DNA of 64,000 nt. Origin: a virus. Position numbers and translations under genes: made by a program. This document shows positions 42,742 to 50,952 of the stretch, piece by piece. The stretch lies in the IMG/VR virus record IMGVR_UViG_3300032236_002285, positions 310,001-374,000 of that record, one strand, 5' to 3'. Each line of letters starts with the position of its first letter. Position 1 is the stretch's first letter. The notes under the pieces were generated by a model. It had not been told where the DNA came from. It worked only from the letters and a program-made list of their open reading frames with translations, and did no database searches.

Positions 42742-43716
42742 TTAGTCAAATAAGTTATTATCAACTCTTTCTCTTAATTTATGAATAGCTCTAGTTAATT
42801 CACCAGCTACTTGAATAACAACAGGGTGATTAAATCCTGATAAGGTATTAGCTATACCATCAATATTTCTAACCTCTGCCTCTATTCCTTTTAACTCAGC
42901 CTCCAAATCATCATATATTTTACTTTTATTAGCTTCTGTAATTTCGTTCATTTTAGATTCCAATTTAGATTCCAAATCTTTAACTTTTTTGAAGCCTGCT
43001 TCTAATTCTTTTTCTCTTTTAGAAAGATCAGCTAAATCAGAATCAATTTTACTTTGAAGTTCAGCATATTTTGTATCATACTCTTTTGCAGACATAAGAG
43101 CAGTTCTATCAAGATTTCTTTCTCTTTCGTTTAGCTCTTGAGATTTCTCTTGAATGTCTAATTCTTTTTCGGTTATAGTTCTGTTTTTAGATCTAATTTC
43201 ATCATCTTTCTTTTCTAAAGTTTTAAGATCTAGTTTGTACTCATCTTCTCTTTTTTCAACTCTTTTAAGTCTGATTTCAATTTCGTCTTCTCTATCTTTA
43301 ATTCTTCTTTCTCTTGAATCCAAATCTGATTCTTTTCTATCTAAATCTCTTTTAAAAGTGTTTAATTCAGCTTCTCTTTTTTCAACATCTTTCATTAAAG
43401 CAGGATCCATAGAAGGACCTGATTGTTGTTGAATTGAAGACATAATCATATCTTCAAAGAAAGGAATAAGTTTTTTACCTAACTGAGCAGGTTGAGGCAT
43501 TTTCTCAGCTCTCATAAATGAAAGTAATTCAACTTTCCAATCAATTGGGTCAAAAAGTTGAGGATTCGCTTCTACAATTTCTTTATCTATTGGGATTGAC
43601 TCACCCTTTAACTTGTAGATATACTCTTCAATTATAGTACCTGTCTTAATAAGAAAAATCTTCTTATCAGGCGATGTGTATTGATAATCTGATAAAAGTT
43701 TGTGTTTAATTTTCAT
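42742..43716 (-). CDS. Long coiled-coil protein
   Basis: 324 residues. Residues 1-105 globular (KIFLIKTGTIIEEYIYKLKG); 108-280 an almost unbroken charged coiled coil rich in RE/KD heptads; a short C-terminal domain. A structural, scaffold or spacer role is possible. Upstream TATATATTGT is a weak version of the phage box. Confidence 0.8.
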   Translation of the reverse strand: MKIKHKLLSDYQYTSPDKKIFLIKTGTIIEEYIYKLKGESIPIDKEIVEANPQLFDPIDWKVELLSFMRAEKMPQPAQLGKKLIPFFEDMIMSSIQQQSGPSMDPALMKDVEKREAELNTFKRDLDRKESDLDSRERRIKDREDEIEIRLKRVEKREDEYKLDLKTLEKKDDEIRSKNRTITEKELDIQEKSQELNERERNLDRTALMSAKEYDTKYAELQSKIDSDLADLSKREKELEAGFKKVKDLESKLESKMNEITEANKSKIYDDLEAELKGIEAEVRNIDGIANTLSGFNHPVVIQVAGELTRAIHKLRERVDNNLFD

Positions 43717-44419
43717 AAACTATATATTGTTTTTTAATATCTCTATTTATTTTACTACAAAGTGGCTGAAAGTTTGTATAATGATATAATTTTTTTATTT
43801 CATCTTTGTTTTTTGCTGATGATATAGGTATTTTGTGATCTAAATCCCAACCATAATTAAATTCACCATTATATAATCCATAATTATCCCAGTTCATCCA
43901 ATTCTCAAAATTTGACTCTAAATATGTTATGAAGAACTTATATGTACAACCTAAAATATTAATCATCTTATCATCTTTTTTATCATTTATTGACTTTAGA
44001 TGTTTTTTTAAGTTTACTTTTATATTGTGTTTTATTCTGAAGTTAGTATCTTCTTTCAATCTTTGATTATATCTTTTGTTTCTTTTCTCAAAAAGGCACT
44101 TTTTGCATGTTCTATAGTTCGTGTAATACTCATTAACATCTTTTGTAGTTTTACAAACTCTACATTCTTTTTCAGTAACAACTGGTATTTTATTTCTGAT
44201 AGAACATTTTCTACATCTAGTATTAGGAACCTGTGTTGAATAAATAATTGTTTCATATTCACAATTGCAGTCAATACAAGTACTTTTAACTATTTTTTTA
44301 TTTTTTTCTTTCCATTTTTTGTTATTCTCAACACCACAAGACCTACAAGTTCTTTTCCATTTTACAAATAAAGAAATATCTTTTTCGTTATTACACACTT
44401 TACATATTTTTGTTTCCAT
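43706..44419 (-). CDS. HNH homing endonuclease with zinc knuckles
   Basis: 237 residues from ATG 44419, preferred over an upstream ATG at 44497 because the exact TTAATATATA box ends four bases before it. Four CxxC pairs in residues 5-120 (CKVC, CRSC, CIDC, CRKC, CRVC, CKKC) form zinc knuckles. The C-terminal HNH is WDLDHKIPISSA...TNFQPLCSKINRDIK. A freestanding mobile nuclease. Confidence 0.85.
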   Translation of the reverse strand: METKICKVCNNEKDISLFVKWKRTCRSCGVENNKKWKEKNKKIVKSTCIDCNCEYETIIYSTQVPNTRCRKCSIRNKIPVVTEKECRVCKTTKDVNEYYTNYRTCKKCLFEKRNKRYNQRLKEDTNFRIKHNIKVNLKKHLKSINDKKDDKMINILGCTYKFFITYLESNFENWMNWDNYGLYNGEFNYGWDLDHKIPISSAKNKDEIKKLYHYTNFQPLCSKINRDIKKQYIVYEN

Positions 44420-44423
44420 ATAG

Positions 44424-44433
44424 TATATATTAA
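44424..44433 (-). promoter_or_regulatory. Phage-type promoter box TTAATATATA
   Basis: Exact box four bases before ATG 44419; it decides the start of the HNH gene. Confidence 0.65.
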
Positions 44434-44475
44434 AAAATAATTCTACTATTTCAAAGAAATCTGGTTTATTTTCAG

Positions 44476-44483
44476 TATATTTG
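44476..44483 (+). promoter_or_regulatory. Host-type promoter -7 box, leaderless class
   Basis: TATATTTG, TGAG, ATG at 44488. Also a likely promoter for the RNase P RNA. Confidence 0.7.
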
Positions 44484-44487
44484 TGAG

Positions 44488-44988
44488 ATGATATCACTCA
44501 ATAAAGAATATAATCAAATTGTGAATCTTGTAAAGTTCAATGTGAATTTCAGTAAGTTTATTCATAATAATGAACTTTTGAGTCATGATCCTTCTTATAT
44601 TCTTGAAAAGTATAATCACTGGATTGGCTTTGAACCAAGGGTTGAGTATAAAATGTACACACCAGATGATATGATTACTTTTTTTCTGAAATATGGTAAA
44701 AGGTGGGCAACATATGATATGTATTGTAAAGTTGAACCAAGTATTTCTAAAAGAAAAAGTGGAGTTAAGAATATTTTGATGTATCTTTACTCAACTCAAA
44801 GTATGAACCTTATAACAATGGTTGATAAGTTTGAAGAATATATCGGTCCAATTAGTATGATATCAGATACTTCAAATAAACCGGGGCTACATCCTAAAAC
44901 AGAAGAGTTTGCTTTGAAGGTATTAGAAGAAAATAAAGACAATGTAAAAGTTGTTTTACGAGATATGAAAATTAGTAACTTAATATAA
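44488..44988 (+). CDS. Hypothetical protein upstream of RNase P RNA
   Basis: 166 residues, unrecognised; MISLNKEYNQIVNLVKF..., with a late segment HPKTEEFALKVLEENKDNVKVVLRDMKIS that looks like a helix-turn-helix. Its stop codon (44986-44988) lies within the 5' strand of helix P1 of the RNase P RNA, so mRNA and RNA gene overlap by a few bases. Confidence 0.7.
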   Translation: MISLNKEYNQIVNLVKFNVNFSKFIHNNELLSHDPSYILEKYNHWIGFEPRVEYKMYTPDDMITFFLKYGKRWATYDMYCKVEPSISKRKSGVKNILMYLYSTQSMNLITMVDKFEEYIGPISMISDTSNKPGLHPKTEEFALKVLEENKDNVKVVLRDMKISNLI

Positions 44989-45199
44989 ATTAAAGGACCT
45001 ATCGCTGGTGGTAACACTGGAGGAAGTTCGCGACTACAGAACCTAACACGGGAGAATAAGTAAAGAAATTGAAAGTTCGTTTGCACCGAGGAAGTAGCAA
45101 CACATACAGACCTAGAGTGTCGGTTCCTCTATGATGGTCGGGTTGTGGCATAGATAAATGATGGGATAAAACAGGATCGCGGCTACACTTGATTTATAT
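44983..45199 (+). ncRNA. rnpB: Compact RNase P RNA
   Basis: About 217 bases with the bacterial RNase P RNA layout. P1: 11 bp, 44983-44993 with 45189-45199. P2: CCTATC (44998-45003) with GATGGG (45160-45165). P3: CUGGUG-GUAA-CACUGG (45005-45020). Conserved AGGAAGU block 45021-45027. P4: AG-U-UCGCGA (45025-45033) with TCGCGGCT (45177-45184), keeping the universal bulged U at 45027. The 3' conserved block reads TAGATAAATG...ACAG (45151-45174), as in E. coli TAGATGAATG...ACAG. An inner GAGGAA/TTCCTC helix encloses ACAC/GTGT. Much smaller than the usual 330-400 bases. It would trim tRNA 5' ends with a host or phage protein subunit. Confidence 0.88.
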
Positions 45200-45243
45200 T
45201 ATTTTACTAAAACTTTTAAGCATATTTGATACTATAATTGAAC

Positions 45244-45813
45244 ATGGATAAAATTTGGATCGTTTATAACAAGGGAAGTTATAAAAAGAAATACAGGATA
45301 TTCAAAACTGAAGCCGATATGGCTAAGAATATCAGTGATAGTGACAGGTACACTATATTAGAATATGAGTTGAAGTCCTCAACCGTAGCATCTGACTACA
45401 TGAAATCTAAAGAAAGAGATACTCAACTTAGAACTATCTTAGGTGAGTTATCAGAACATGAAACTAATGGTCTTAAACTAATAGAGCTTTATGATGCTTT
45501 AGTTCCTGTTAATCCTAATGATAGATACAATCGTAAACAAAATCAGATAAACCATCTTAAAAAAATAGTATCTGATAAAAAAGCATTTGCTAACTATTTG
45601 GTTAACAACAAAAAACAATTCTTTCAAGTTTCTGATAGTTTAGAATGGGTATTGTCAATACTTAAATGTCATAACTTCCAAGATTATATTTATGATTCTG
45701 CAAGGTGGGATTCTGTTAAAAGGACTTATGTTAAAGTAGACAACGCATCTGATGCACTAAAGGAAAATTTCAAATTAGCAAAAGCCGAATTAAAAAAGAT
45801 TAAAAAGAAATAA
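45244..45813 (+). CDS. Hypothetical helical protein
   Basis: 189 residues from ATG 45244 (MDKIWIVYNKGSYKKKY), preferred to TTG 45238. Helical and lysine-rich, ending ELKKIKKK. It contains KERDTQLRTILGEL near residue 60, an internal look-alike of the C-terminal peptide. CATATTTG 15 bases upstream is a one-base variant of the host-type box. Confidence 0.7.
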   Translation: MDKIWIVYNKGSYKKKYRIFKTEADMAKNISDSDRYTILEYELKSSTVASDYMKSKERDTQLRTILGELSEHETNGLKLIELYDALVPVNPNDRYNRKQNQINHLKKIVSDKKAFANYLVNNKKQFFQVSDSLEWVLSILKCHNFQDYIYDSARWDSVKRTYVKVDNASDALKENFKLAKAELKKIKKK

Positions 45814-45866
45814 TTAAAAATAAACTCAAAGATTACACAGGTGATAAAACCAACTACAAAAACTCG

Positions 45867-45874
45867 TAGATTTG
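45867..45874 (+). promoter_or_regulatory. Host-type promoter -7 box
   Basis: TAGATTTG, 30 bases before the lipoprotein ATG; probably drives the long rightward operon. Confidence 0.55.
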
Positions 45875-45904
45875 TATAAAATTAAAAACTAAAAATAGAT
45901 AAAA

Positions 45905-46390
45905 ATGAAATCAATTAAATTTCTGATGTTGGCTCTTGTAGCAACAATGTTAATGACTTCTTGTAGTGAAAACTATTCTAATGGTGAGCGAATTGGTCTT
46001 GTGACTAAGTTCTCTGAGAAAGGTTTCTGGTATAAATCTTGGGAAGGTGATTTAACTATCACTCAAACCGGTATGAACCAAGCCAACTCTGACTTTATGT
46101 TCTCGTTAGATAACGATCGTAAAGACGAAGAAGGTTATGCTAAATGTAAAGCCACTTTGGATAGTGCTGCTCAGTTTGGCTGGAAAGTTAAGGTGGTCTA
46201 TCACCAAACATTATGCAAGAACTGGTTTAGTAACCGCGGTGAAACCGATTACTTTGTAAATCGTGTTGAAGTTCTTGACCGAAATCCTCTTAAATCAGTA
46301 TTCGGTACTGGTGGATCACCTACTACAAGTGGTAAAGTTATTGATACAATTTATGTTGTAATTGTACCAAAAGAAAAAGTTATCAAGTAA
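45905..46390 (+). CDS. Lipoprotein with YSNGERxGxVTKFSxKG motif
   Basis: 161 residues. Lipoprotein signal peptide with lipobox LMTSC (C20), so it is anchored in the host membrane. The motif YSNGERIGLVTKFSEKGFWYKSWEGDL belongs to a family seen in phages and plasmids whose function is unknown. Possible roles are superinfection exclusion or an envelope change. First gene of a run of tightly linked small genes. Confidence 0.8.
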   Translation: MKSIKFLMLALVATMLMTSCSENYSNGERIGLVTKFSEKGFWYKSWEGDLTITQTGMNQANSDFMFSLDNDRKDEEGYAKCKATLDSAAQFGWKVKVVYHQTLCKNWFSNRGETDYFVNRVEVLDRNPLKSVFGTGGSPTTSGKVIDTIYVVIVPKEKVIK

Positions 46391-46391
46391 G

Positions 46392-46604
46392 ATGGCTATA
46401 AGAAAAGGAGATAAGTTTTTGTGTACCAAAGATGTGAATAACTACTTTGGTATGCCTCTTTTTAAGAAAGGCGAAGTATATGAAGTGCTTTGCGTTGACA
46501 ACGAACAAGTAAAAACATATGTTACTTTAAATCATATTCTTTATGATAATGAGTATGCAGAACATGAATTAAAATGGATATTAGAAAATTTTAAGCAATT
46601 ATGA
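46392..46604 (+). CDS. Small SH3-like protein
   Basis: 70 residues from ATG 46392 (MAIRKGDKFLCTKDVNNYFG). KGDKFLC...FKKGEVYEVLCVD is a short SH3/KOW-like beta barrel as in many phage accessory genes. Ends HELKWILENFKQL, a loose tag. Overlaps the next gene by four bases. Confidence 0.7.
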   Translation: MAIRKGDKFLCTKDVNNYFGMPLFKKGEVYEVLCVDNEQVKTYVTLNHILYDNEYAEHELKWILENFKQL

Positions 46605-47050
46605 TAAACGAAAAAGTTAAAATGATTATAGAAAATCTAACACTATCAACTAAGAATGGTGAGTTAGATTGGATTAATAAAGGTTCTGCTGATAAGAGAA
46701 ACTTCCATCGTGAATATTATGCTATTGCTGAAGATGGTACCAGATACGAAACTGAGGTTAAGTACACACTAAGTAATGGTGCTTGGCAATTAGAATCATC
46801 ACCTTCTATTTTTGTTAGAAATGAGAAGCTACCAAATGGTGTTTATTATATTTATGGTGGTAACAATGATATAAAAGATATTATTGGTGAATTCCGAAAA
46901 GTAATTATGGATAAGTATTGTCAAGATATGAAACCATCTGAGAAAATAGTTGAAGATGCTTTAGAAAATATCGCTAAAGGTATTAGTTTATCTACTTATC
47001 GTGATAATAAATTAAACAAGATTCTTGGCGTTTTTGGATTAGGTAAATAA
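46601..47050 (+). CDS. Hypothetical protein with C-terminal tag
   Basis: 149 residues, unrecognised. The tag RDNKLNKILG is followed by seven more residues (VFGLGK). Stop overlaps the next ATG (TAATG). Confidence 0.7.
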   Translation: MINEKVKMIIENLTLSTKNGELDWINKGSADKRNFHREYYAIAEDGTRYETEVKYTLSNGAWQLESSPSIFVRNEKLPNGVYYIYGGNNDIKDIIGEFRKVIMDKYCQDMKPSEKIVEDALENIAKGISLSTYRDNKLNKILGVFGLGK

Positions 47051-47472
47051 TGGACTACAAACAAATATTAGAAGATGTTTTAAAACTTGATGAAAGTATA
47101 ACTATCATAAGAGGGTTTTCTGATATTATAACAATACCAGATCCTAATCAAAAACTTGGATTCTTTCCACAAGAAAAAATATTCAAAGATTTTAATAAAG
47201 ATAGTTTCTGGGTTGTTATGGGCAGAGGAAGTGAAGATTTGATAATAGAATCAATGTCTGAATTTTCTTGTAATGTTGATAAAGAAGGTGAGTATGAGTT
47301 CAAGGCAGTTCTTAGATGGTCACCAAGTGAGTATGATGATTATGGTCGTCTAACAATGAGAAGTTACTTAGAAGTTGAATACATTGAATTTAAGTTTATA
47401 CAAACCTTTTTAGAAAGAGAAAGAGAATCTAAATTAGATACATTACTTGACCTTGATAATTTATTTTTATGA
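47050..47472 (+). CDS. Hypothetical protein with tag-like C-terminus
   Basis: 140 residues, acidic. Ends ERERESKLDTLLDLDNLFL: the tag core plus an acidic-hydrophobic tail that resembles clamp-binding peptides (inference). Confidence 0.65.
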   Translation: MDYKQILEDVLKLDESITIIRGFSDIITIPDPNQKLGFFPQEKIFKDFNKDSFWVVMGRGSEDLIIESMSEFSCNVDKEGEYEFKAVLRWSPSEYDDYGRLTMRSYLEVEYIEFKFIQTFLERERESKLDTLLDLDNLFL

Positions 47473-47505
47473 GATTAAACATAAGTGAATTAAGAATAAA
47501 ATAAT
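47470..47505 (+). CDS. Possible 11-residue mini-gene
   Basis: MRLNISELRIK, starting on the stop of the previous gene (ATGA) and ending on the ATG of the next (TAATG). Comparable to the mini-gene at 56574. It may only pass ribosomes on to the next gene. Confidence 0.3.
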
Positions 47506-47863
47506 GGCAAAAAATACAAACGCAAAAGATGAGTTTTTGAGACATATCTCTAATAGAGAAGTTCTTTGTGCCCAAATTCAAAAAGGTGATGATTATGATG
47601 AAGAACAATCTGTATTTAATCTAACCACTGGTTGGACTAAAGAAGATTGGGATTCATTTCTATCTAACCTTGATTTTGAGTATGACTCTGGTTATGGTGG
47701 TCAAAACTTATTTGGTACTATCTGGTATGTAGATGGTACTTGGTCTGAGCGCGCCGAGTATGACGGCAGTGAATGGTATGCCCATAGGTCATGCCCAAAT
47801 ATTACACAAGAATTAAATAGAGTTGATAAAGTTCGTGATAAAAAGTTAAATCAAATATTATGA
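47504..47863 (+). CDS. Hypothetical acidic protein with C-terminal tag
   Basis: 119 residues, acidic and Trp/Tyr/Gly-rich (YDSGYGGQNLFGTIWYVDG). Ends KVRDKKLNQIL. Overlaps the next start by four bases. Confidence 0.7.
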   Translation: MAKNTNAKDEFLRHISNREVLCAQIQKGDDYDEEQSVFNLTTGWTKEDWDSFLSNLDFEYDSGYGGQNLFGTIWYVDGTWSERAEYDGSEWYAHRSCPNITQELNRVDKVRDKKLNQIL

Positions 47864-48135
47864 GTAAGGAAAGAGATAAAGTACTAGTCAAAGAAACTGG
47901 TGAGATAAAAGATGTTGAAAGTCAATATGAAGTAAAGTATATTACTATGACCTTCAATTTTGATTTAACTGATGATCAAAATGATAAAATTCAACAAATG
48001 ACACTTGTTCATGATTCTGAACCTCAAGAAGAAGGTAAGCATTACACTCTTTCTGATGGTAAAGTATATCATGAAAAAGATGTAGTTGTTGGTGTGGATA
48101 ATATCCGTGAAGAAAAGTTAAAAAAGATTATATGA
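47860..48135 (+). CDS. Hypothetical protein with C-terminal tag
   Basis: 91 residues, acidic, beta-rich. Ends NIREEKLKKII. Overlaps neighbours on both sides (ATGA). Confidence 0.7.
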   Translation: MSKERDKVLVKETGEIKDVESQYEVKYITMTFNFDLTDDQNDKIQQMTLVHDSEPQEEGKHYTLSDGKVYHEKDVVVGVDNIREEKLKKII

Positions 48136-48719
48136 GTACAAAATTATACAACGGAATAAAATTCAAATCTAATAACATTAAATATGTATTAGACCAATTA
48201 ATGTCTATTAAGAAAAGGGCAAATGAGATTGCTCTTGATCTTTTAGATGATGAAAGTCTAGCTCTATTTATATCAGCTAATAATCTTTTAGATAAAAATA
48301 AGTGGGAAATTTCAAGAGAAATGCTTGATGCACTAGAATCATCTAACTATAACAAATGGAATTTTAAACCAAGATTACACTTCTCGGTTGTTGTTTACCC
48401 AACAACAGAAGGTGATATCTATGGATATTACTTTGACTCAGATAAACAAGAGTTCAATGATTTATTAAAACCATTTTATACTGATTTTCACTATCAAAAT
48501 CAAACAGATTCACCAACCGATGTGACTGAAGAAGAGTGGAATTTTCGTAGAGAAAAGTGGGATGAATTGCTACCAGGTGATAAATTCGCAGATAGTGGCT
48601 TACAATATAATATTGTAACTGGTGATAGTTTAGATATCTGGGACTTACAAGATAAGATTGCTTTAGTTTTAGAAAAGATAAAAAGACAATCAAAAATAGA
48701 TCAAGTTTTAGATAAATAA
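48132..48719 (+). CDS. Hypothetical protein with C-terminal tag
   Basis: 195 residues, mixed fold, unrecognised. Ends KRQSKIDQVLDK. Confidence 0.7.
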   Translation: MSTKLYNGIKFKSNNIKYVLDQLMSIKKRANEIALDLLDDESLALFISANNLLDKNKWEISREMLDALESSNYNKWNFKPRLHFSVVVYPTTEGDIYGYYFDSDKQEFNDLLKPFYTDFHYQNQTDSPTDVTEEEWNFRREKWDELLPGDKFADSGLQYNIVTGDSLDIWDLQDKIALVLEKIKRQSKIDQVLDK

Positions 48720-48750
48720 AACTTATTAATTTTTATAGAATATAACGTCT

Positions 48751-49575
48751 ATGGAAATTAATGCTATTCATCAAGGTGATTCTTTAGAGTTACTGAAACA
48801 ACTACCAGACAACTCTGTTGACTTGGTAATAACATCTCCACCATATTCAACATTAAAAGTTTATATAGATAATGGTGGAATCTTAGCCAAAGATTATGTC
48901 AATTGGTTTATCCCCTACTGTAAAGAAATAGAAAGAGTTCTTAAACCAACTGGATCCTTCATCTTAAATATCAATGATAAAGTTGAGAATGGCTTTAGAC
49001 ATCCTTATGTCTTTGATTTAATATCAGAATTACATAAACAAACAGGATTAAAAATGTTTGAGAGATTGTTCTGGAACAAATTAAAAAGTCTTCCTAATAG
49101 AGCCAGATTTGGTGATAGAGTAGAATACTTATTTTGGTTTGCTAAAGAAAAAGGATTCAAGTTTAATCTTGATGAAATGAGAACTGAGTATTCTGAGAAG
49201 TCTATTAAAAGAATGACTAAACCTCTAAAGAAAAGATTTGCCAGAACAGAAGGTGATGATAATTTAGAGTATAAAGATTGGGCTCCAAATCCAAAAGGTG
49301 CTTTACCAACTACTCTAGTAAATATCTCATCTGAATCAAAAAGAATTGCTGATAATCACGTTGCTGTTTTCCCGGTTGAACTTATTGAGTACTTTATTAA
49401 AGGTGCTACAGATAAAGGTGATTTAGTATTAGATATTTTTATGGGTACTGGTACAACTGCTGTTGCTTCTAAGAATCTTGGTAGAAATTGGATAGGATTT
49501 GAATTACAACAAGATTACATTGATGTGGCTAATAAAAGATTAGGTGAGTATGCAGAAGCGCAAGATTCTAAGTAA
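48751..49575 (+). CDS. Site-specific DNA methyltransferase (beta class, TSPPY)
   Basis: 274 residues. Catalytic motif IV TSPPYSTLK (residues 30-38), SAM-binding motif I DIFMGTGTTAVASKNLGRNWIGFEL near 230-255, in the order of the beta class. TSPPY favours cytosine-N4, but adenine-N6 cannot be excluded. No endonuclease partner is next to it, so it may protect phage DNA from host restriction. Confidence 0.9.
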   Translation: MEINAIHQGDSLELLKQLPDNSVDLVITSPPYSTLKVYIDNGGILAKDYVNWFIPYCKEIERVLKPTGSFILNINDKVENGFRHPYVFDLISELHKQTGLKMFERLFWNKLKSLPNRARFGDRVEYLFWFAKEKGFKFNLDEMRTEYSEKSIKRMTKPLKKRFARTEGDDNLEYKDWAPNPKGALPTTLVNISSESKRIADNHVAVFPVELIEYFIKGATDKGDLVLDIFMGTGTTAVASKNLGRNWIGFELQQDYIDVANKRLGEYAEAQDSK

Positions 49576-49783
49576 AGTGGGAATTATATTCGGTATACTA
49601 GCATTTCTAATGTTGTTTGTTATACCATTTTTTATTAAATCTAATGATAAAATACTTGCTGGTGTTTACTTTGTTTTATTTTTAACCTGTACTGGTGTTG
49701 CTAATATAACAATGGAAAAATCAAATAAACCTATAACTCTTGAAGAAGAAAGAGAAGAAAAAATCAGGCAAATTATTAAGTGA
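49550..49783 (+). CDS. Small two-helix membrane protein with C-terminal tag
   Basis: 77 residues from ATG 49550, overlapping the methyltransferase end by 26 bases. Two membrane helices (GIIFGILAFLMLFVIPFFI and ILAGVYFVLFLTCTGVA), then a cytoplasmic-type tail ending EEREEKIRQIIK, so the tag can sit on a membrane protein. Confidence 0.7.
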   Translation: MQKRKILSKVGIIFGILAFLMLFVIPFFIKSNDKILAGVYFVLFLTCTGVANITMEKSNKPITLEEEREEKIRQIIK

Positions 49784-50073
49784 AAGTTTATTGTAAAAGA
49801 ACCTATTTTGAGAAAAACACATATTTCTTTCCAGTAAATGGAAAAGAATATGGTCAAGATTATGTTAAGTGGGCTTGGGGTAAACTATATGAATGTAGAG
49901 AACCTGATGGTTATGAAAGAGGTGGTCATACAGAAATGTTTCCAGGAATTTATTTGTACATAGAATCTGAAGTTAAAAATACTTGGTACCCGATAAAAGA
50001 AAAGGAATTTAAAAGACACTTTGAAACTTTAGAAGAAAATCGTGATAGAAAATTAGAGCAAATTTTAAAATGA
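49780..50073 (+). CDS. Hypothetical protein, GTG start, C-terminal tag
   Basis: 97 residues from GTG 49780 (GTGA overlap). Aromatic-rich, unrecognised. Ends EENRDRKLEQILK, a near-consensus tag, and overlaps the next start. Confidence 0.7.
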   Translation: MKVYCKRTYFEKNTYFFPVNGKEYGQDYVKWAWGKLYECREPDGYERGGHTEMFPGIYLYIESEVKNTWYPIKEKEFKRHFETLEENRDRKLEQILK

Positions 50074-50825
50074 AATATTTATCAGATACAGAAATCCTTA
50101 ATTGGAATAAAAGATTAGAAAAAAGTGACTATAGTGTTTACGCTCTTTCTAATACTAGATCAGGCAATCCTGATATTGTCTTTAGACAAAAAATTAACAC
50201 TGGTTTTAATGCTATGGGTCAACAATTTGTTGAAACCTTAGATCCGTTCATTCGTTATGACTTTACATTTTCAATATCTTCTAATAGAAAAGAAACATTC
50301 TTTGATTTATTTAATAAATTATCAAAAGTAACTTTTGGTACTAAGTCTTGTTACATTGATGATAGGAGCAACTCTTATGATAGAAAGTTATCAGATATTA
50401 AATTTAATGATGATGTTATTGAAAGTAAAGAAGAAAATACTCATATGGTTTATGAAAAAGAGTATGTTAGATTCACATATCACTTTGCGGGTAAATTAGG
50501 TTCTATAATGGCTTATATTTCATATTTAGAAGATGCTATTAACTATTTGTCGGAAATGTGGGGATATAATGAAGATGGTACAGAAGTTTGTTTATTGAAA
50601 TATCCAATTGGTACAATCGTTTCTAAAAATTCTGATAAATCAACTGATTATCTAGTATTAGATTATAGATATACAAAAACAAATGGTAAATACTATATTG
50701 ATTTTATTGCTAGTGAAATGATGAATACTAAGGGTTCGGTTATAACTTACGGTGAGGTTTATACATTCACAGAGGCTGATTTGTGTTATAGTCGCAATTC
50801 AAGAATTGACGATATTTTAAATTAA
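50070..50825 (+). CDS. Hypothetical protein with tag-like C-terminus
   Basis: 251 residues, beta-rich with many Tyr/Asp. Ends SRNSRIDDILN. The next feature is a tRNA, not a coding start. Confidence 0.7.
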   Translation: MKYLSDTEILNWNKRLEKSDYSVYALSNTRSGNPDIVFRQKINTGFNAMGQQFVETLDPFIRYDFTFSISSNRKETFFDLFNKLSKVTFGTKSCYIDDRSNSYDRKLSDIKFNDDVIESKEENTHMVYEKEYVRFTYHFAGKLGSIMAYISYLEDAINYLSEMWGYNEDGTEVCLLKYPIGTIVSKNSDKSTDYLVLDYRYTKTNGKYYIDFIASEMMNTKGSVITYGEVYTFTEADLCYSRNSRIDDILN

Positions 50826-50851
50826 ATATTTGCTATTTGAAAAAGTTTTAC

Positions 50852-50859
50852 TATCTTTG
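50852..50859 (+). promoter_or_regulatory. Host-type promoter -7 box of the tRNA
   Basis: TATCTTTG ten bases before the tRNA 5' end, leaving a 5' leader of only a few bases for RNase P to remove. Confidence 0.6.
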
Positions 50860-50869
50860 TAAAACAATT

Positions 50870-50949
50870 GCGGGTAGAGTCTAATGCGGCGTGGATGTCG
50901 CGGGCGCCTCTAAAACGTCTGGCATCGGGTTCAAATCCTGCTATCCGCA
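50870..50949 (+). tRNA. tRNA-like gene with CUA (amber) anticodon
   Basis: 80 bases. The acceptor pairs GCGGGTAG with CTATCCGC (8 bp, one G-U). T arm: CGGG/CCTG around loop TTCAAAT. D arm: TGCG/CGCG around a loop with GTGGAT. Anticodon stem GGCG(C)/(A)CGTC with one C-A mismatch, loop CTCTAAA, so anticodon CUA reading UAG. Variable loop of five or six bases. Odd points: about seven bases between acceptor and D stem, an 8/4 acceptor/T split, and CCA not encoded. It may be a suppressor tRNA or a decaying copy. Confidence 0.65.
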
Positions 50950-50952
50950 CTA

